A stretch of 64,000 bases of DNA from Pseudomonas sp. KBW05 (lineage in GTDB: Bacteria > Pseudomonadota > Gammaproteobacteria > Pseudomonadales > Pseudomonadaceae). Location of the stretch: positions 1 through 64,000 of the forward strand of contig NZ_QAJM01000007.1 of NCBI RefSeq assembly GCF_003852405.1, read 5' to 3'. Made by a program: the position numbers and the translations under genes. Shown here piece after piece: positions 44,231 to 55,900 of the stretch. The stretch's first letter is position 1; each line of letters begins with the position of its first letter. Under the pieces are notes generated by a model. It did no database searches, was not told the origin of the DNA, and saw nothing but the letters and a program-made list of their open reading frames with translations.

Positions 44231-45637
44231 TCAGCAGCTGTAGTACAGCTCGTATTCCAGTGGGTGTACGAAGGTGCGGACCTTGATTTCTTCTTCGCTT
44301 TTCAGGGCGATATAGGCATCGATAAAGTCGTCGCTGAACACGCCGCCTTTGGTCAGGAACGCACGGCCCTTGTCCAGCTCTTCCAGGGCTTCTTTCAGGC
44401 TGCCGCACACTTGTGGGATCTCTTTGGCCTCTTCAGGCGGCAGGTCGTACAAGTTTTTGTCGGCGGCGTCGCCTGGGTGGATCTTGTTCTGGATACCGTC
44501 CAGGCCAGCCATCAGCAGTGCTGCGAAAGCCAGGTATGGGTTGGCAGCCGGGTCCGGGAAACGTGCTTCGATACGACGGCCACGTGGGCTGTTGACGTAA
44601 GGAATACGGATCGAGGCGGAACGGTTACGGGCCGAGTAGGCCAGCATGACCGGCGCTTCGAAGCCTGGTACCAGACGCTTGTAGGAGTTGGTCGCCGGGT
44701 TGGTGAAGCCGTTCAGGGCCTTACCGTGCTTGATGATACCGCCGATGAAGTACAGGGCAGTTTCCGACAGGCCGGCATAACCTTCGCCAGCGAAGGTGTT
44801 CTTGCCATCTTTGGCGATGGACATGTGAACGTGCATGCCCGAACCGTTATCGCCGTACAGCGGCTTCGGCATGAAGGTCGCGGTGCGGCCGTAGGCGTCA
44901 GCAACGTTGTGGACAACGTATTTCAGGGTTTGAACTTCGTCGGCTTTCTTCACCAGGGTGTTGAACTTGACGCCGATTTCGTTCTGGCCAGCAGTTGCCA
45001 CTTCGTGGTGGTGAACTTCAACGACCTGGCCCATTTCTTCCAGTGCGTTGCACATGGAGGTACGGATTTCGTGGTCGTGGTCGAACGGAGGTACTGGGAA
45101 GTAGCCGCCTTTGACGCCTGGACGGTGGCCTTTGTTGCCGCCTTCGATGTCTTGGTCGGACATCCACGAGCCTTGCTCGGAGAAGATCTTGAACATCGAA
45201 CCGGAGATGTCGGACTTGAACTTCACTTCGTCGAAGATGAAGAACTCAGGCTCAGGACCGCAGAAAACGGTGTCACCGATACCGGTGGTCTTCAGGTATT
45301 CCTCGGCACGGTGGGCGATGGCGCGCGGGTCGCGATCGTAGCCTTGCATGGTCGAAGGTTCGATGATGTCGCAGACCAGGATCAGGGTCGGCTCTTCGGT
45401 GAACGGGTCCAGAACGGCAGAGTCGTCGTCCGGCAGCAGGATCATGTCGGAGGCTTCGATGCCTTTCCAGCCAGCGATGGAGGAACCGTCGAACATCTTG
45501 CCGACTTCGAAGAAGTCGTCTTCCAGCGCGTCACGAGCCGGCATGGTCACGTGGTGCTGAGTGCCTTTGGTGTCCGTGAAGCGCAGATCAATCCATTTAA
45601 CGTCATGATCTTTGATGAGTTGAACCGACTTCGACAT
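44231..45637 (-). CDS. glnA: Glutamine synthetase type I
   Basis: 468 residues. [20 protein letters not shown] start with a GGAGG ribosome site; the longer frame above is not conserved. Motifs: [10 protein letters not shown] near the N-terminus, [13 protein letters not shown] of the ATP/metal site, and [11 protein letters not shown] with the Tyr adenylylated by GlnE. Makes glutamine from glutamate and ammonia. It is expressed from a sigma-54 promoter 100 bp upstream, with ntrBC following downstream, the classical glnA-ntrB-ntrC order. Confidence 0.98.
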   Translation of the reverse strand: MSKSVQLIKDHDVKWIDLRFTDTKGTQHHVTMPARDALEDDFFEVGKMFDGSSIAGWKGIEASDMILLPDDDSAVLDPFTEEPTLILVCDIIEPSTMQGYDRDPRAIAHRAEEYLKTTGIGDTVFCGPEPEFFIFDEVKFKSDISGSMFKIFSEQGSWMSDQDIEGGNKGHRPGVKGGYFPVPPFDHDHEIRTSMCNALEEMGQVVEVHHHEVATAGQNEIGVKFNTLVKKADEVQTLKYVVHNVADAYGRTATFMPKPLYGDNGSGMHVHMSIAKDGKNTFAGEGYAGLSETALYFIGGIIKHGKALNGFTNPATNSYKRLVPGFEAPVMLAYSARNRSASIRIPYVNSPRGRRIEARFPDPAANPYLAFAALLMAGLDGIQNKIHPGDAADKNLYDLPPEEAKEIPQVCGSLKEALEELDKGRAFLTKGGVFSDDFIDAYIALKSEEEIKVRTFVHPLEYELYYSC

Positions 45638-45740
45638 AGTGTCCTCCGGGTGGCTTCGGGCTGGGGTAGTGGAGTTAGCCCTTAGAATGTGGGTGATGCC
45701 GGCGCGGATAGTCCGCCATGGCAACCTGCCTCACAAGAGA

Positions 45741-45755
45741 GCAAATTGCATGCCA
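45741..45755 (-). promoter_or_regulatory. Sigma-54 promoter of glnA
   Basis: On the minus strand TGGCATGCAATTTGC: near-consensus -24 TGGCAT and -12 TTGC, with GG and GC 10 bases apart. It is about 105 bp before the glnA start. Confidence 0.85.
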
Positions 45756-45858
45756 GTGCGCCAACATGGGTTTTCTGGTCCAAAAACGCCCCTATAAAGG
45801 TGCAAAGCGACAAAAGCCCGGAAATGGCGCACCGCAATGTGGCGTCAGCGCCCGAAAA

Positions 45859-45875
45859 TGCACTGCTTTAGTGCG
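45859..45875. promoter_or_regulatory. NtrC-binding-site-like palindrome
   Basis: TGCACTGCTTTAGTGCG has the GCACT-N5-AGTGC symmetry of NtrC enhancer sites (consensus GCACC-N5-GGTGC). It lies about 105-120 bp upstream of the sigma-54 -24 box, a usual enhancer distance. Confidence 0.6.
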
Positions 45876-45923
45876 CGCGCAGTCCGATGCATATTAACTG
45901 GTTAAACCTTGAGCGATTTCCGC

Positions 45924-45929
45924 TATAAT
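45924..45929 (+). promoter_or_regulatory. -10 element of the thiI promoter
   Basis: Consensus TATAAT 42 bp before the thiI ATG. The -35 is poor (TTAAAC at 45902-45907). Confidence 0.55.
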
Positions 45930-45971
45930 CCGCGCCCCCCTTTTTCAGCAGGCCCGGCGCGCGCTGTTTCC

Positions 45972-47426
45972 ATGAAATTAATCGTTAAAGTCTTCCCCGA
46001 GATCACCATCAAAAGCCGACCGGTACGGACGCGTTTCATCCGTCAGTTGGCCAAGAACATCCGTGCCGTGCTCCGTGACCTGGACCCGGCTGTGGTGGTG
46101 AACGGCGTGTGGGACAACCTCGAGCTGGAAACCCGCATCACCGACGCCAAAGCCTTGAAGGACATGACCGAGCGCCTGAGCTGCATGCCGGGCATCGCGC
46201 ATTTCCTGCAGGTGGATGAGTACCCGCTGGGCGACTTCGACGACATCACTGAGAAGTGCAAGCAGCACTTCGGCAGCGAGATCGAAGGCAAGATCTTTTC
46301 GGTGCGCTGCAAGCGCGCCGGCAAGCACACCTTCAGCTCCATGGACGTCGAGAAATACGTCGGCAGCAAGCTGCGTCGCGAGTGCGGCGCCGCCGGAATT
46401 TCCCTGAAAGCGCCGCAAATTGAAGTGCGCATGGAAATTCGCGACCAACGGTTGTTTGTCATCCACAGCCAGCACAACAGCATCGGCGGCTACCCGCTGG
46501 GCGCCTTGGAACAGACCCTGGTATTGATGTCCGGCGGTTTCGATTCCACGGTGGCGGCCTACCAGATCATGCGCCGCGGCCTGATGAGCCACTTCTGCTT
46601 CTTTAATCTGGGCGGGCGTGCACACGAATTGGGCGTGATGGAAGTCGCGCACTTTATCTGGAAGAAGTACGGCAGCTCCCAACGCGTGCTATTTGTAAGC
46701 GTACCGTTTGAGGAAGTGCTGGGAGAAATTCTCGGTAAAGTCGATAACAGTCATATGGGCGTGGTATTGAAGCGTATGATGTTGCGCGCTGCGTCGCGGA
46801 TCGCCGATCAATTGCAGATCGACGCCCTGGTGACCGGTGAAGCCATCTCCCAGGTCTCCAGCCAAACGCTGCCGAACCTGTCGCTGATCGATTGCGTCAC
46901 CGAGAAGCTGGTCTTGCGCCCGCTGATCGCCAGTCACAAGCAGGACATCATCGACCTGGCCGAAGAAATCGGCACGGCCGACTTTGCCAAGCACATGCCT
47001 GAATATTGCGGGGTCATCTCGGTGAACCCCAAGACCCACGCCAAGCGCAACCGCGTGGAGTACGAAGAACAACAGTTCGACATGGCCGTTCTGGAGCGTG
47101 CGCTCGAGAACGCCAAGCTGGTGCCGATCGATCGCGTGATCGACGAATTGGGCCAGGACATCAAGATCGAAGAAGTCAGCGAAGCCCTGGCCGGCCAGAT
47201 CGTCATTGATATCCGTCACCCGGATGCCGCTGAAGATGAGCCGCTGGAAATCGCTGGCATCGACGTACAAACGCTGCCGTTTTATGCATTGAACGCGCGT
47301 TTCAAGGAACTGGATAACAGCCGTCAGTACCTGCTGTATTGCGACAAAGGCGTGATGAGTCGCCTGCATGCCCACCATTTGCTCAGTGAGGGGCATGCCA
47401 ATGTGCGCGTTTATCGACCGAGCTAA
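45972..47426 (+). CDS. thiI: tRNA 4-thiouridine synthetase ThiI
   Basis: 484 residues. An N-terminal THUMP region, then the PP-loop [13 protein letters not shown], conserved Cys in [18 protein letters not shown], and a C-terminal rhodanese domain with Cys in [11 protein letters not shown]. It makes s4U8 in tRNA and, through the rhodanese domain, supplies sulfur for thiamine thiazole synthesis. The start is [11 protein letters not shown]; upstream open codons overlap the promoter. Confidence 0.96.
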   Translation: MKLIVKVFPEITIKSRPVRTRFIRQLAKNIRAVLRDLDPAVVVNGVWDNLELETRITDAKALKDMTERLSCMPGIAHFLQVDEYPLGDFDDITEKCKQHFGSEIEGKIFSVRCKRAGKHTFSSMDVEKYVGSKLRRECGAAGISLKAPQIEVRMEIRDQRLFVIHSQHNSIGGYPLGALEQTLVLMSGGFDSTVAAYQIMRRGLMSHFCFFNLGGRAHELGVMEVAHFIWKKYGSSQRVLFVSVPFEEVLGEILGKVDNSHMGVVLKRMMLRAASRIADQLQIDALVTGEAISQVSSQTLPNLSLIDCVTEKLVLRPLIASHKQDIIDLAEEIGTADFAKHMPEYCGVISVNPKTHAKRNRVEYEEQQFDMAVLERALENAKLVPIDRVIDELGQDIKIEEVSEALAGQIVIDIRHPDAAEDEPLEIAGIDVQTLPFYALNARFKELDNSRQYLLYCDKGVMSRLHAHHLLSEGHANVRVYRPS

Positions 47427-47565
47427 GAGCCCGGGGCTGTTTGCCTGTGGCCTGCGTCACCGGCCCCCCGACTCTGCCGTCAAGCTGTAACGGCAAGGCC
47501 TGACTCTACTGTTAATCGCTGCCACGACCTGTCAGCACACCGAATCCTCTGATCGAGATACACAA

Positions 47566-49386
47566 GTGATCGAAAATCTACGTAACATCGCCATCATTGC
47601 TCACGTTGACCATGGTAAAACCACCCTGGTAGACAAACTCCTGCGTCAATCCGGCACCCTGGAGCGCAACGAGCTCAACGACGAGCGCGTGATGGACTCC
47701 AACGACCAGGAAAAAGAGCGCGGTATTACCATCCTGGCTAAAAACACCGCTATCAACTGGAACGGCTACCACATCAACATCGTGGACACCCCGGGCCACG
47801 CCGACTTCGGCGGCGAAGTAGAACGCGTAATGTCGATGGTCGACTCCGTTCTGCTGCTGGTTGATGCCCAAGACGGCCCTATGCCGCAAACCCGTTTCGT
47901 GACCAAGAAGGCTTTCGAAGCCGGCCTGCGTCCAATCGTGGTGATCAACAAGGTTGACCGTCCAGGCGCGCGTCCGGACTGGGTTCTGGACCAGATCTTC
48001 GACCTGTTCGACAACCTGGGTGCCACCGAAGAACAGCTGGACTTCAAAGTCGTCTACGCCTCGGCCCTGAACGGTATTGCCGGTCTGGACCACACCGACA
48101 TGGCTGAAGACATGACCCCGCTGTACCAGTCGATCGTCGACAACGTACCAGCGCCGGCTGTTGACCGTGACGGTCCGTTCCAGATGCAAATTTCGGCACT
48201 GGACTACAACAGCTTCCTGGGCATTATCGGCGTTGGCCGTATCGCTCGTGGTCGCGTCAAGCCGAACACTCCGGTTGTGGCTATCGATGCTGACGGCAAG
48301 AAGCGTAACGGCCGTATCCTGAAGCTGATGGGTCACCACGGTCTGCACCGTGTAGACGTTGAAGAAGCTGCTGCCGGCGACATCGTGTGCATCAGCGGTA
48401 TGGACTCGCTGTTCATCTCCGACACCCTGTGCGACCCGCTGAACGTTGAAGCGATGAAGCCGTTGACCGTTGACGAGCCAACCGTTTCCATGACCTTCCA
48501 GGTAAACGACTCGCCATTCTGCGGTAAAGAAGGCAAGTTCGTGACTTCCCGTAACATCAAGGAACGTCTGGACAAAGAGCTGCTGTACAACGTTGCACTG
48601 CGCGTTGAAGAAGGCGACTCGGCTGACAAGTTCAAAGTATCGGGCCGTGGCGAGCTGCACTTGTCCGTACTGATCGAAACCATGCGTCGCGAAGGCTTCG
48701 AAATGGGCGTTGGTCGTCCAGAAGTGATCATCCGCGTTGTTGACGGTAACAAGCACGAACCGTTCGAAAACGTCACCATCGACACCCCTGAAGAATCCCA
48801 GGGCAAGGTCATGGAAGAGATGGGCCTGCGTAAGGGCGACCTGACCAACATGGTGCCGGATGGCAAAGGCCGTGTACGTCTGGAATACAACATCCCTGCT
48901 CGTGGTCTGATCGGTTTCCGTAACCAGTTCCTGACCCTGACCAACGGTGCTGGCATCCTGACCTCGATCTTCGACCGTTACGACGTGATGAAGTCCGGTC
49001 AAATGTCCGGTCGTCAGAACGGCGTTCTGGTATCGGTAGAAACCGGCAAGGCGCTGACCTACTCCCTGGAAACCCTCCAGGCGCGTGGCAAGCTGTTCGT
49101 TGAACACGGTCAAGAGATCTACAACGGTCAGATCGTTGGTCTGAACAGCCGTGACACCGACATGGGCGTCAACCCAACCAAAGGCAAGAAGCTCGACAAC
49201 ATGCGTGCTTCGGGTAAAGACGAAACCATCGCTCTGGTTCCACCTGTTCGCTTCACCCTGGAACAGGCCCTGGAATTCATCCAGGACGACGAGCTGTGCG
49301 AAGTTACGCCTAAGTCGATCCGCCTGCGTAAGAAGATCCTGGACGAAGGCGAGCGTACCCGCGCTGCCAAGAAAGCCAAGAACTGA
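47566..49386 (+). CDS. typA: Ribosome-associated GTPase TypA/BipA
   Basis: 606 residues from a GTG start ([20 protein letters not shown]). G1 AHVDHGKT, G3 [16 protein letters not shown]4 NKVD; EF-G-like domains III and V and the BipA C-terminal domain ([14 protein letters not shown] near the end). It assists 50S assembly and stress adaptation, especially at low temperature. The GTG is chosen because the frame closes upstream and homologues begin at this point. A strong terminator follows. Confidence 0.97.
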   Translation: MIENLRNIAIIAHVDHGKTTLVDKLLRQSGTLERNELNDERVMDSNDQEKERGITILAKNTAINWNGYHINIVDTPGHADFGGEVERVMSMVDSVLLLVDAQDGPMPQTRFVTKKAFEAGLRPIVVINKVDRPGARPDWVLDQIFDLFDNLGATEEQLDFKVVYASALNGIAGLDHTDMAEDMTPLYQSIVDNVPAPAVDRDGPFQMQISALDYNSFLGIIGVGRIARGRVKPNTPVVAIDADGKKRNGRILKLMGHHGLHRVDVEEAAAGDIVCISGMDSLFISDTLCDPLNVEAMKPLTVDEPTVSMTFQVNDSPFCGKEGKFVTSRNIKERLDKELLYNVALRVEEGDSADKFKVSGRGELHLSVLIETMRREGFEMGVGRPEVIIRVVDGNKHEPFENVTIDTPEESQGKVMEEMGLRKGDLTNMVPDGKGRVRLEYNIPARGLIGFRNQFLTLTNGAGILTSIFDRYDVMKSGQMSGRQNGVLVSVETGKALTYSLETLQARGKLFVEHGQEIYNGQIVGLNSRDTDMGVNPTKGKKLDNMRASGKDETIALVPPVRFTLEQALEFIQDDELCEVTPKSIRLRKKILDEGERTRAAKKAKN

Positions 49387-49404
49387 GTTAACTCAGGCTG
49401 AATG

Positions 49405-49442
49405 AAAAACGCCCCCGGTCGAAAGGCCGGGGGCGTTTTTTT
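49405..49442 (+). terminator. typA terminator
   Basis: AAAAACGCCCCCGG, TCGAAAGG, CCGGGGGCGTTTTTTT: a long GC stem with T7. Clear Rho-independent terminator 18 bp after the stop. Confidence 0.95.
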
Positions 49443-49476
49443 GTGCCTGCAGTTTGTGTGTTGGCTCTGCTGGCCC

Positions 49477-49550
49477 CATCGCAGGCAAGCCAGCTCCCAC
49501 CTTTGAATGTGTTCACAAATCAAAATGTGGGAGCTGGCTTGCCTGCGATG
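49477..49550. repeat. REP doublet of GTGGGAGCTGGC type
   Basis: CATCGCAGGCAAGCCAGCTC inverted against the GTGGGAGCTGGCTTGCC end, with a ~25-bp loop. A variant family from the GTGGGAGCGGGC REPINs: the arms contain GCTGGC in place of GCGGGC. Confidence 0.9.
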
Positions 49551-49579
49551 AGGCCCTAAAGGCCACTACAGAATCTGGA

Positions 49580-50014
49580 TCAGAACTTATCGAGCGTCTT
49601 GAACTTGGTCTCGCGCACCACTTCCTTCGGCTTATACGCGCAATACCCCGGCCGCGGCCCGATCTTCGGGTGGTTGCGGCAGGTATCCGGGCGCTTGTCA
49701 TAAATAGTGCAGAAGCGCGTCTTACGATCCAGGAACAGGCAGTCGTTGTTGCTCATGCGCTGCAGGGTAAAAATTTCGGACTTGGAATTGAAGCGCTCAA
49801 CGATGCCTTCCTTCTGCAAGCGCTTGGCGATGTTCTTCGCCGGGTCGCCGAGTTCGAACTCATCGACGAGGCCAATGCGGATCAGGTCCTTGACCTTCAC
49901 TTCGACCGGCAGCGTGCAGCAGCTGGACACGCAGCCACCGCACATGTGCGCGGAGTATTTCTGCCACGTTTCAAGACGGTCGAGTTCCGCGGCGGCGATC
50001 AGTTGAGGCTTCAT
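49580..50014 (-). CDS. YkgJ-family cysteine-cluster protein
   Basis: 144 residues. Cys-rich pattern CGGCVSSCC near position 26, then NDCLFLD, RFCTIYDKRPDTCRNHP and GYC: eight Cys likely binding Zn or an iron-sulfur cluster (YkgJ/CxxCxxCC family). The start at MKPQLIAAAEL is preferred over one 14 codons upstream. Function unknown; cytosolic. Confidence 0.88.
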   Translation of the reverse strand: MKPQLIAAAELDRLETWQKYSAHMCGGCVSSCCTLPVEVKVKDLIRIGLVDEFELGDPAKNIAKRLQKEGIVERFNSKSEIFTLQRMSNNDCLFLDRKTRFCTIYDKRPDTCRNHPKIGPRPGYCAYKPKEVVRETKFKTLDKF

Positions 50015-50253
50015 CAGGGTTCCAAAAGGTGGGGCTGTATCCGGGCGCGCGATCATACCGGGATTGGTGATTTTTTGAACAATATTTTCTGGGTTTCAGC
50101 CAGAAGGCGCGCCTGAGCCAAAGCAGGCACGGCCAATGCATCAAAAACCAGCAAAGGTAAATGCGTTAAAAAAGTGCCGAACCAGAGCGGTCACCGTCTG
50201 TCAGACCGTCTAGGCTCTAGCAACTCCTTCTATCTCGCCCGAGGTCGCATCTG

Positions 50254-52704
50254 ATGTCTCAGGAACCACTTGCACGAGAAGCAGAGGTAGCCGCATTCCG
50301 CGATGCCGTCTTGACCAAACTCACCTACGCGGTGGGCAAGGACCCGGATCACGCCTTCGACCACGACTGGTTCGAAGCCATTGCCCTGGCCGCGCGCGAC
50401 CAGATGGTCGATCACTGGATGGACCACACGCGGCGCATCTACCGCAAAGGCCAGAAGCGGGTGTACTACCTCTCCCTGGAGTTCCTCATCGGCCGTCTGC
50501 TCTACGACAGCCTGAGCAACCTCGGCGTGCTGGAGATTGCCCGTGAAGCCCTGGCGGAGCTGGGCGTGGACCTTGAGCGCATCCGCCTGCTGGAGCCCGA
50601 CGCCGCGCTCGGCAATGGTGGCCTGGGCCGTTTGGCGGCGTGCTTCATGGAAAGCATGTCGACCTTGGGCATTGCCGGCCACGGCTATGGCATCCGTTAT
50701 GAACACGGCCTGTTCCGCCAGGCGATTGTCGATGGTTGGCAACAGGAACAGACCGAGCACTGGCTGGATTTCGGCAACCCGTGGGAGTTCGAACGGCCCG
50801 AAGTGGTGTACCCGATTGGCTTTGGCGGCAGCGTCGAAACCAAGCCTGACAGTTCCGGCAAGCTGATCCAGGAATGGACCCCCAACGAAACCGTGCGCGC
50901 CATCGCCTACGACACCCCGGTGGTCGGCTGGCGCGGTGCCAGCGTCAACACCCTGCGCCTGTGGCGTGCCCGCGCCGTGGAAGACCTGCACCTGGAACGC
51001 TTCAACGCCGGTGACCACCTCGGTGCCGTCGCCGAAGTGGCCCGCGCCGAAAGCATCTCCCGGGTGCTTTACCCGGCCGACAGCACCGAAGCGGGGCAGG
51101 AACTGCGCCTGCGCCAGGAATACTTCTTTGTCGCCGCCTCCCTGCAAGACCTTTTGCGCCGCCACAAGAACATGCACGGCTCCGTCCTCAGCCTGGGCGA
51201 ACACGCCGCGATCCAACTCAACGACACTCACCCGTCCATCGCCGTGGCCGAATTGATGCGCCAGTTGGTGGACCTGCATGACATCGCCTGGGACGCGGCC
51301 TGGCAGGTCACCGTCGAAACCCTTTCCTACACCAACCACACCCTGCTGCCCGAAGCCTTGGAAACCTGGCCTGTCGGCTTGATGGAGCGCATGCTGCCCC
51401 GGCACATGCAGATCATCTACCTGATCAACGCCCAGCACATCGACTCGCTCCGCGCCAAAGGCATCCACGACTTTGACGTGCTGCGCGCCGTATCGCTGAT
51501 CGAAGAAGACAATGGCCGCCGCGTGCGCATGGGCAACCTGGCGTTCCTCGGCTCCCATAGCGTCAACGGCGTGTCGGGTTTGCACACTCAGTTGATGCGC
51601 AGCACGGTGTTCTCCGAACTGCACAAGCTCTACCCCGAGCGCATCAACAACAAAACCAACGGCATCACCTTCCGCCGCTGGCTGTACCAGGCCAACCCCA
51701 AACTCACCGAGATGCTGGTGGAAGCCCTTGGCCCGGACATCCTCGACAAGCCCGAACAGCGCCTGATCGAGCTCGAACCGTTTGCCGACAAACCGGCGTT
51801 CCGCAAGGCCTTCGCCGAGCAACGCCTGCACAGTAAAAGGGCACTGGCCGAAATCATCCACGAACGCCTGGGCATTTCGGTCAACCCGGCGGCGATGTTT
51901 GACGTGCAGGTCAAGCGCATCCACGAATACAAGCGCCAACTGCTCAACCTGCTGCACACCGTGGCGCTGTACCAGGCGATCCGCGCCGAACCGGGCACCG
52001 ACTGGGTGCCACGGGTGAAGATCTTCTCGGGCAAGGCGGCCGCCAGCTATCACCAGGCCAAGTTGATCATCAAGCTGACCAACGACATCGCCCGCACCGT
52101 CAACAACGACCCCACCGTGCGCGGCCTGCTCAAGGTGGTGTTCCTGCCCAACTACAACGTCAGCCTGGCGGAAAGCATCATTCCGGCGGCGGACTTGTCG
52201 GAGCAGATCTCCACCGCCGGCTTTGAAGCCTCGGGCACCAGCAACATGAAGTTCGGCCTCAACGGTGCGCTGACCATCGGCACCATGGACGGCGCCAACG
52301 TGGAGATGCACGAGCGCGTCGGTGCCGAGCACATGTTTATCTTCGGCCTCAGCGCGCAGCAGGTGGAAGCGCGTAAACATGCTGGCGAATTCAACGCCGG
52401 GCCCGATATTGCAGCGTCCCATCGCCTCAACGATGTGCTGCAAGCGATTCGTGGCGGGGTGTTCTCGCCGGATGATCCGGGGCGTTATGTGGGCTTGATC
52501 GACGGGTTGGTCGATTACGACCGCTTCCTGGTGTGTGCCGACTTCGATTCCTACTGGGACGCCCAGGCGCGGGTCGAAGCGCATTGGCACGATTCCAAGG
52601 CGTGGTGGCGTTCGGCGGTGCTCAATACGTCGCGGATGGGCTGGTTCAGTTCCGACCGGACCATCCGCGAGTACGCCACCGAGATCTGGAAAGCCCTCGA
52701 CTAA
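50254..52704 (+). CDS. glgP: Glycogen/maltodextrin phosphorylase
   Basis: 816 residues, full length for the family. Substrate and PLP motifs: RLAACFMESMSTLGI near residue 130, RIHEYKRQLLN and, around the PLP-binding Lys, EASGTSNMKFGLNGALTIGT. It releases glucose-1-phosphate from alpha-1,4-glucans using phosphate and PLP. The neighbouring glycogen genes (glgA, B, C, X) are absent here, so it is a solitary locus. A REPIN cluster follows. Confidence 0.97.
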   Translation: MSQEPLAREAEVAAFRDAVLTKLTYAVGKDPDHAFDHDWFEAIALAARDQMVDHWMDHTRRIYRKGQKRVYYLSLEFLIGRLLYDSLSNLGVLEIAREALAELGVDLERIRLLEPDAALGNGGLGRLAACFMESMSTLGIAGHGYGIRYEHGLFRQAIVDGWQQEQTEHWLDFGNPWEFERPEVVYPIGFGGSVETKPDSSGKLIQEWTPNETVRAIAYDTPVVGWRGASVNTLRLWRARAVEDLHLERFNAGDHLGAVAEVARAESISRVLYPADSTEAGQELRLRQEYFFVAASLQDLLRRHKNMHGSVLSLGEHAAIQLNDTHPSIAVAELMRQLVDLHDIAWDAAWQVTVETLSYTNHTLLPEALETWPVGLMERMLPRHMQIIYLINAQHIDSLRAKGIHDFDVLRAVSLIEEDNGRRVRMGNLAFLGSHSVNGVSGLHTQLMRSTVFSELHKLYPERINNKTNGITFRRWLYQANPKLTEMLVEALGPDILDKPEQRLIELEPFADKPAFRKAFAEQRLHSKRALAEIIHERLGISVNPAAMFDVQVKRIHEYKRQLLNLLHTVALYQAIRAEPGTDWVPRVKIFSGKAAASYHQAKLIIKLTNDIARTVNNDPTVRGLLKVVFLPNYNVSLAESIIPAADLSEQISTAGFEASGTSNMKFGLNGALTIGTMDGANVEMHERVGAEHMFIFGLSAQQVEARKHAGEFNAGPDIAASHRLNDVLQAIRGGVFSPDDPGRYVGLIDGLVDYDRFLVCADFDSYWDAQARVEAHWHDSKAWWRSAVLNTSRMGWFSSDRTIREYATEIWKALD

Positions 52705-52718
52705 ACACCACGCTACCC

Positions 52719-52852
52719 TGTGGGAGCGGGCTAGTGTGGGAGCGGGCTTGCTCGCGAAGACGGCGTGTCAGGCAACTCATCTGCGCCTGACCCACCGCTT
52801 TCGCGAGCAAGCCCGCTCCCACATAAGCTCACACAAGCTCTGCTCCCACATT
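52719..52852. repeat. REPIN with nested partial copies at both ends
   Basis: The core doublet (52735-52823) is flanked on the left by a partial GTGGGAGCGGGCTAG arm and on the right by GCTCACACAAGCTCTGCTCC, a degraded copy. It looks like insertion of one element into an older one. Confidence 0.88.
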
Positions 52853-52901
52853 GCTCTTGCGTCGATATACTAGGCCTCGGTTTGCCTAGGGATTCTCGAC
52901 C

Positions 52902-55900
52902 ATGCAATGGATTTTCATGCTGATTGGCCTCGCGCTCGGCTGGACACTCGACGAGTCGTTCAGTGACGCCGGCATCGGTGCGCTGCTGGGCTTGGGTATT
53001 GGCCAGGCGATCCGCCTCACGCAACTGTCGGCCCAGGCAGACAAGCAGGCAACCCAGCTGGAAACCACGCAAAAGGCGCTGATCGCCCTCGGTGAACGCC
53101 TGCGGCAACTTGAAGTGCCCGCGCCACCAAGCAGTGTCATTGTCGAACCCCCGATCCCAGAACCAACCCCCGTAGCCAAGGCGCCCGAGCTTGTCTGGGA
53201 GCTGCCGGCCGAATTGGCACCCGTCGCCGTGGTTGCCGAAACGAGCCGGCCACTGCCGGAAGACGCCTGGGCCCCGACCCCACGCCCAGAAAAAGAACCG
53301 GCAATCCCCCGTGGCCCCAACCTGATCGAACGCGCCATCAGCGGCGCGCGCAATTGGTTGTTTGGTGGCAACACCGTGTTGCGTGTGGGCGTGGTGCTGT
53401 TGTTCCTCGGCCTGGCGTTTCTGCTGCGTTATGCCACCGAAGGCATGGTGGTGCCGATTGAGGTGCGCTACGCCGGTGTCGCCGCCGCGGCCATCGCCCT
53501 GTTGGGCCTGGGCTGGTGGCTGCGCCTGCGCAACAGCAACTACGGCTTGATGCTGCAAGGCACCGGGATCGCGGTGCTTTACCTCACGGTCTTCGCGGCG
53601 ATGCGCCTGCATCCGCTGATCGATCCGGGGGCGGCGCTGGGTTTGCTGGTGGCGGTCACGGTGTTTTCGGCGATCCTGGCGATTACCCAGGATGCCTTGG
53701 GCCTGGCCTGCGCCGCCGCGCTCGGCGGCTTTGCGGCGCCGATCCTCACGTCCACCGGCGCCGGCAACCATGTGGCGTTGTTCAGCTACTTCGCCTTGCT
53801 CAACGCCGGCATCCTTGCCATTGCCTGGTTCAAGGCGTGGCGCCTGCTCAACCTGATCGGCTTCGTCGGCACCTTCGGCATCGGCTTCGCCTGGGGTATG
53901 CGCTCCTACACGCCGGAACTGCTGTGGAGCACCGAGCCGTTCCTGATCCTGTTTTTCCTGATGTACCTGGCCATCGGCCTGTTGTTTGCCCGGCGCAAGT
54001 TGCTGGAAATGGGTGACGCGCCTGAAGGCCGTGACGCGTTGCTGCGCTGGTCGGCTGCCAAGGGTGATTATGTCGACGGCAGCCTGCTCTTTGGCCCGCC
54101 GCTGGTGGGCTTTGGCTTGCAGTTCGCGCTGGTGCAGCACCTTGAGTTTGCCGCCGCGTTCAGTGCGCTCGGCCTGGGCATTATCTATATGGGGCTGGCG
54201 CGACTGCTCAGGGGTGGCCGCGCTTTGTTGTTGGCCGAAACCTGTCTGGCACTGGGTGTGATCTTTGCCAGCCTCGCGATCCCTTTGGGCCTCGATGCAC
54301 GCTGGACCGCTGCCGCCTGGGCCGTGGAAGGCGCCGGGATCTTCTGGCTGGGCTTGCGCCAGCAGCGGCCATTGGCGCGGGCGTTCGGCTTGCTGCTGCA
54401 ACTGGGCTCGGCGCTGGCCTTCCTCAGCGAGCTGCGCGTCGGCGAACACACTTTGCTCGATGGCGCACCGCTGGGCGCGCTGCTGCTTGGCGCGGCGCTG
54501 CTGTTCAGCTTCGATCAACTGCGCAAGGCCGCTCCCGAACAGGCGGCAGGCTGGGAGCGCAAAGGCGTTCCAGTGCTGGCATGCCTGGGTTTGAGCTTCT
54601 TGTATTTGCTGGAGCCGTTGCTGTTGCAGGCCCAAGGCACCGCTATCAGCTGGGCCCTCGCCGGGCTGCTGACGCTGTTTGTCGGCCTGCGCATCGGCTC
54701 GCGCACCTTCCTCTTCACCGCGTTTGCCGTGCAACTGTTGGGCGGCGCGTTGTTCCTGCTGCGCTTGCAAGGCGGTGAAGGCGCAGCGGTGTTCAGTGCG
54801 GGCTGGAGTGGTTTGCTCACCGCGTCGCTGATCGGCCTGGCCTTGATCGGCGGCATGCTGCTGGCGGCACGCGATGACATGGTGCGCGGTGATGTGCGCT
54901 TGCTGCGCGGGCTGTCGGTGGTGCTGCTGGCGGGTTTGGTGTTGATCAATCTTGCGGTGCTGTTTGTGCTGCCGTGGGAAAGCGCCAGCGGCGTGTGGGC
55001 GGCCAGTGGTCTGTTGATCATCTGGCTGAGCCTGTACCTGCAGCAGCGCGTCAGCTTTGTATTCGGCTTGCTGCTGCAATTGATCGGCGGCGGTTCATTC
55101 CTGCTGTCGGTGCCGGAACTGCTGGGGCCGTTGACCAGCGAAGGCTTGCGGCCACTGGCCCACAGCGGTTTCTGGACGCCGTTGGTGCTGGGCCTGGCCG
55201 CGCTGGTCGGCGCCTGGCGCTTGCAGCGTGAACCCCATGCGCCGGTGTTTGATGTGTTGAAACTGCAACGCCTGTCCGACCTGCTACTGGTGTGGGGCGC
55301 GGCGTGGTGGACGTTGGCGCTGGTCGGCGAAGTACTGCGTTTTGTCCCGCGCGAACTGCAAGGCGCGTTCCTGTTGGCGATCGCCGCCGTAAGCGTGGCG
55401 ATCTGGACGCTGCTGGCCGCCCGCCTGAACTGGGCGGCGCTGGGCATGCTGTGCACCTTGTTGATGCCAGCGGCGGGCGTGGTGTTGCTGGCGTCTGCCC
55501 ACGCCTATTACCACCCGGCAGCGCAGTTTGGCTGGCTGGCGTGGTTGGCGGTGTTCGCCGTGCATTTCATCTCGCTGCGGCGCTTGGCGGCGACCGTGCC
55601 CGGCAAGGTGTTGAGCGCGGCCCACGTGTTGGGCTGCTGGATGCTGATCGGCGTGCTGGCGCTGGAGCTGCGTTACGGCCTGTTGCTGCTGTCGGATCAG
55701 TACAACGCCTGGCGCTGGCTCGGCTGGGCGATTCTGCCCAGCCTGTACCTGGTGCTGGCCGCTGCGCCGCGCAACTGGCCGTGGCCGGTGGCGGCGTACC
55801 CACGGGAATACCGTGTGCTCGCCGCGCTGCCATTGGCGGTGCTGATGCTCGGTTGGTTCTGGTTGGCGAATATGTTCAGCGACGGCACGGCCGAGCCGCT

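Larger units (their letters stand above)
45638..45971. other. 334-bp divergent glnA-thiI regulatory region
   Basis: No ORF. Contains the glnA sigma-54 promoter, an NtrC-like palindrome and the thiI -10 box. Confidence 0.7.

Noticed and set aside
50230-52590. 786-codon open frame antisense to glgP
   Set aside because: glgP is unmistakable over the same bases; the antisense product has no recognisable fold and is a codon-bias shadow.
52731-55079. 782-codon open frame antisense to the DUF2339 gene
   Set aside because: Gln/Arg/His-rich product typical of antisense to Leu-rich membrane genes; no promoter or ribosome site.
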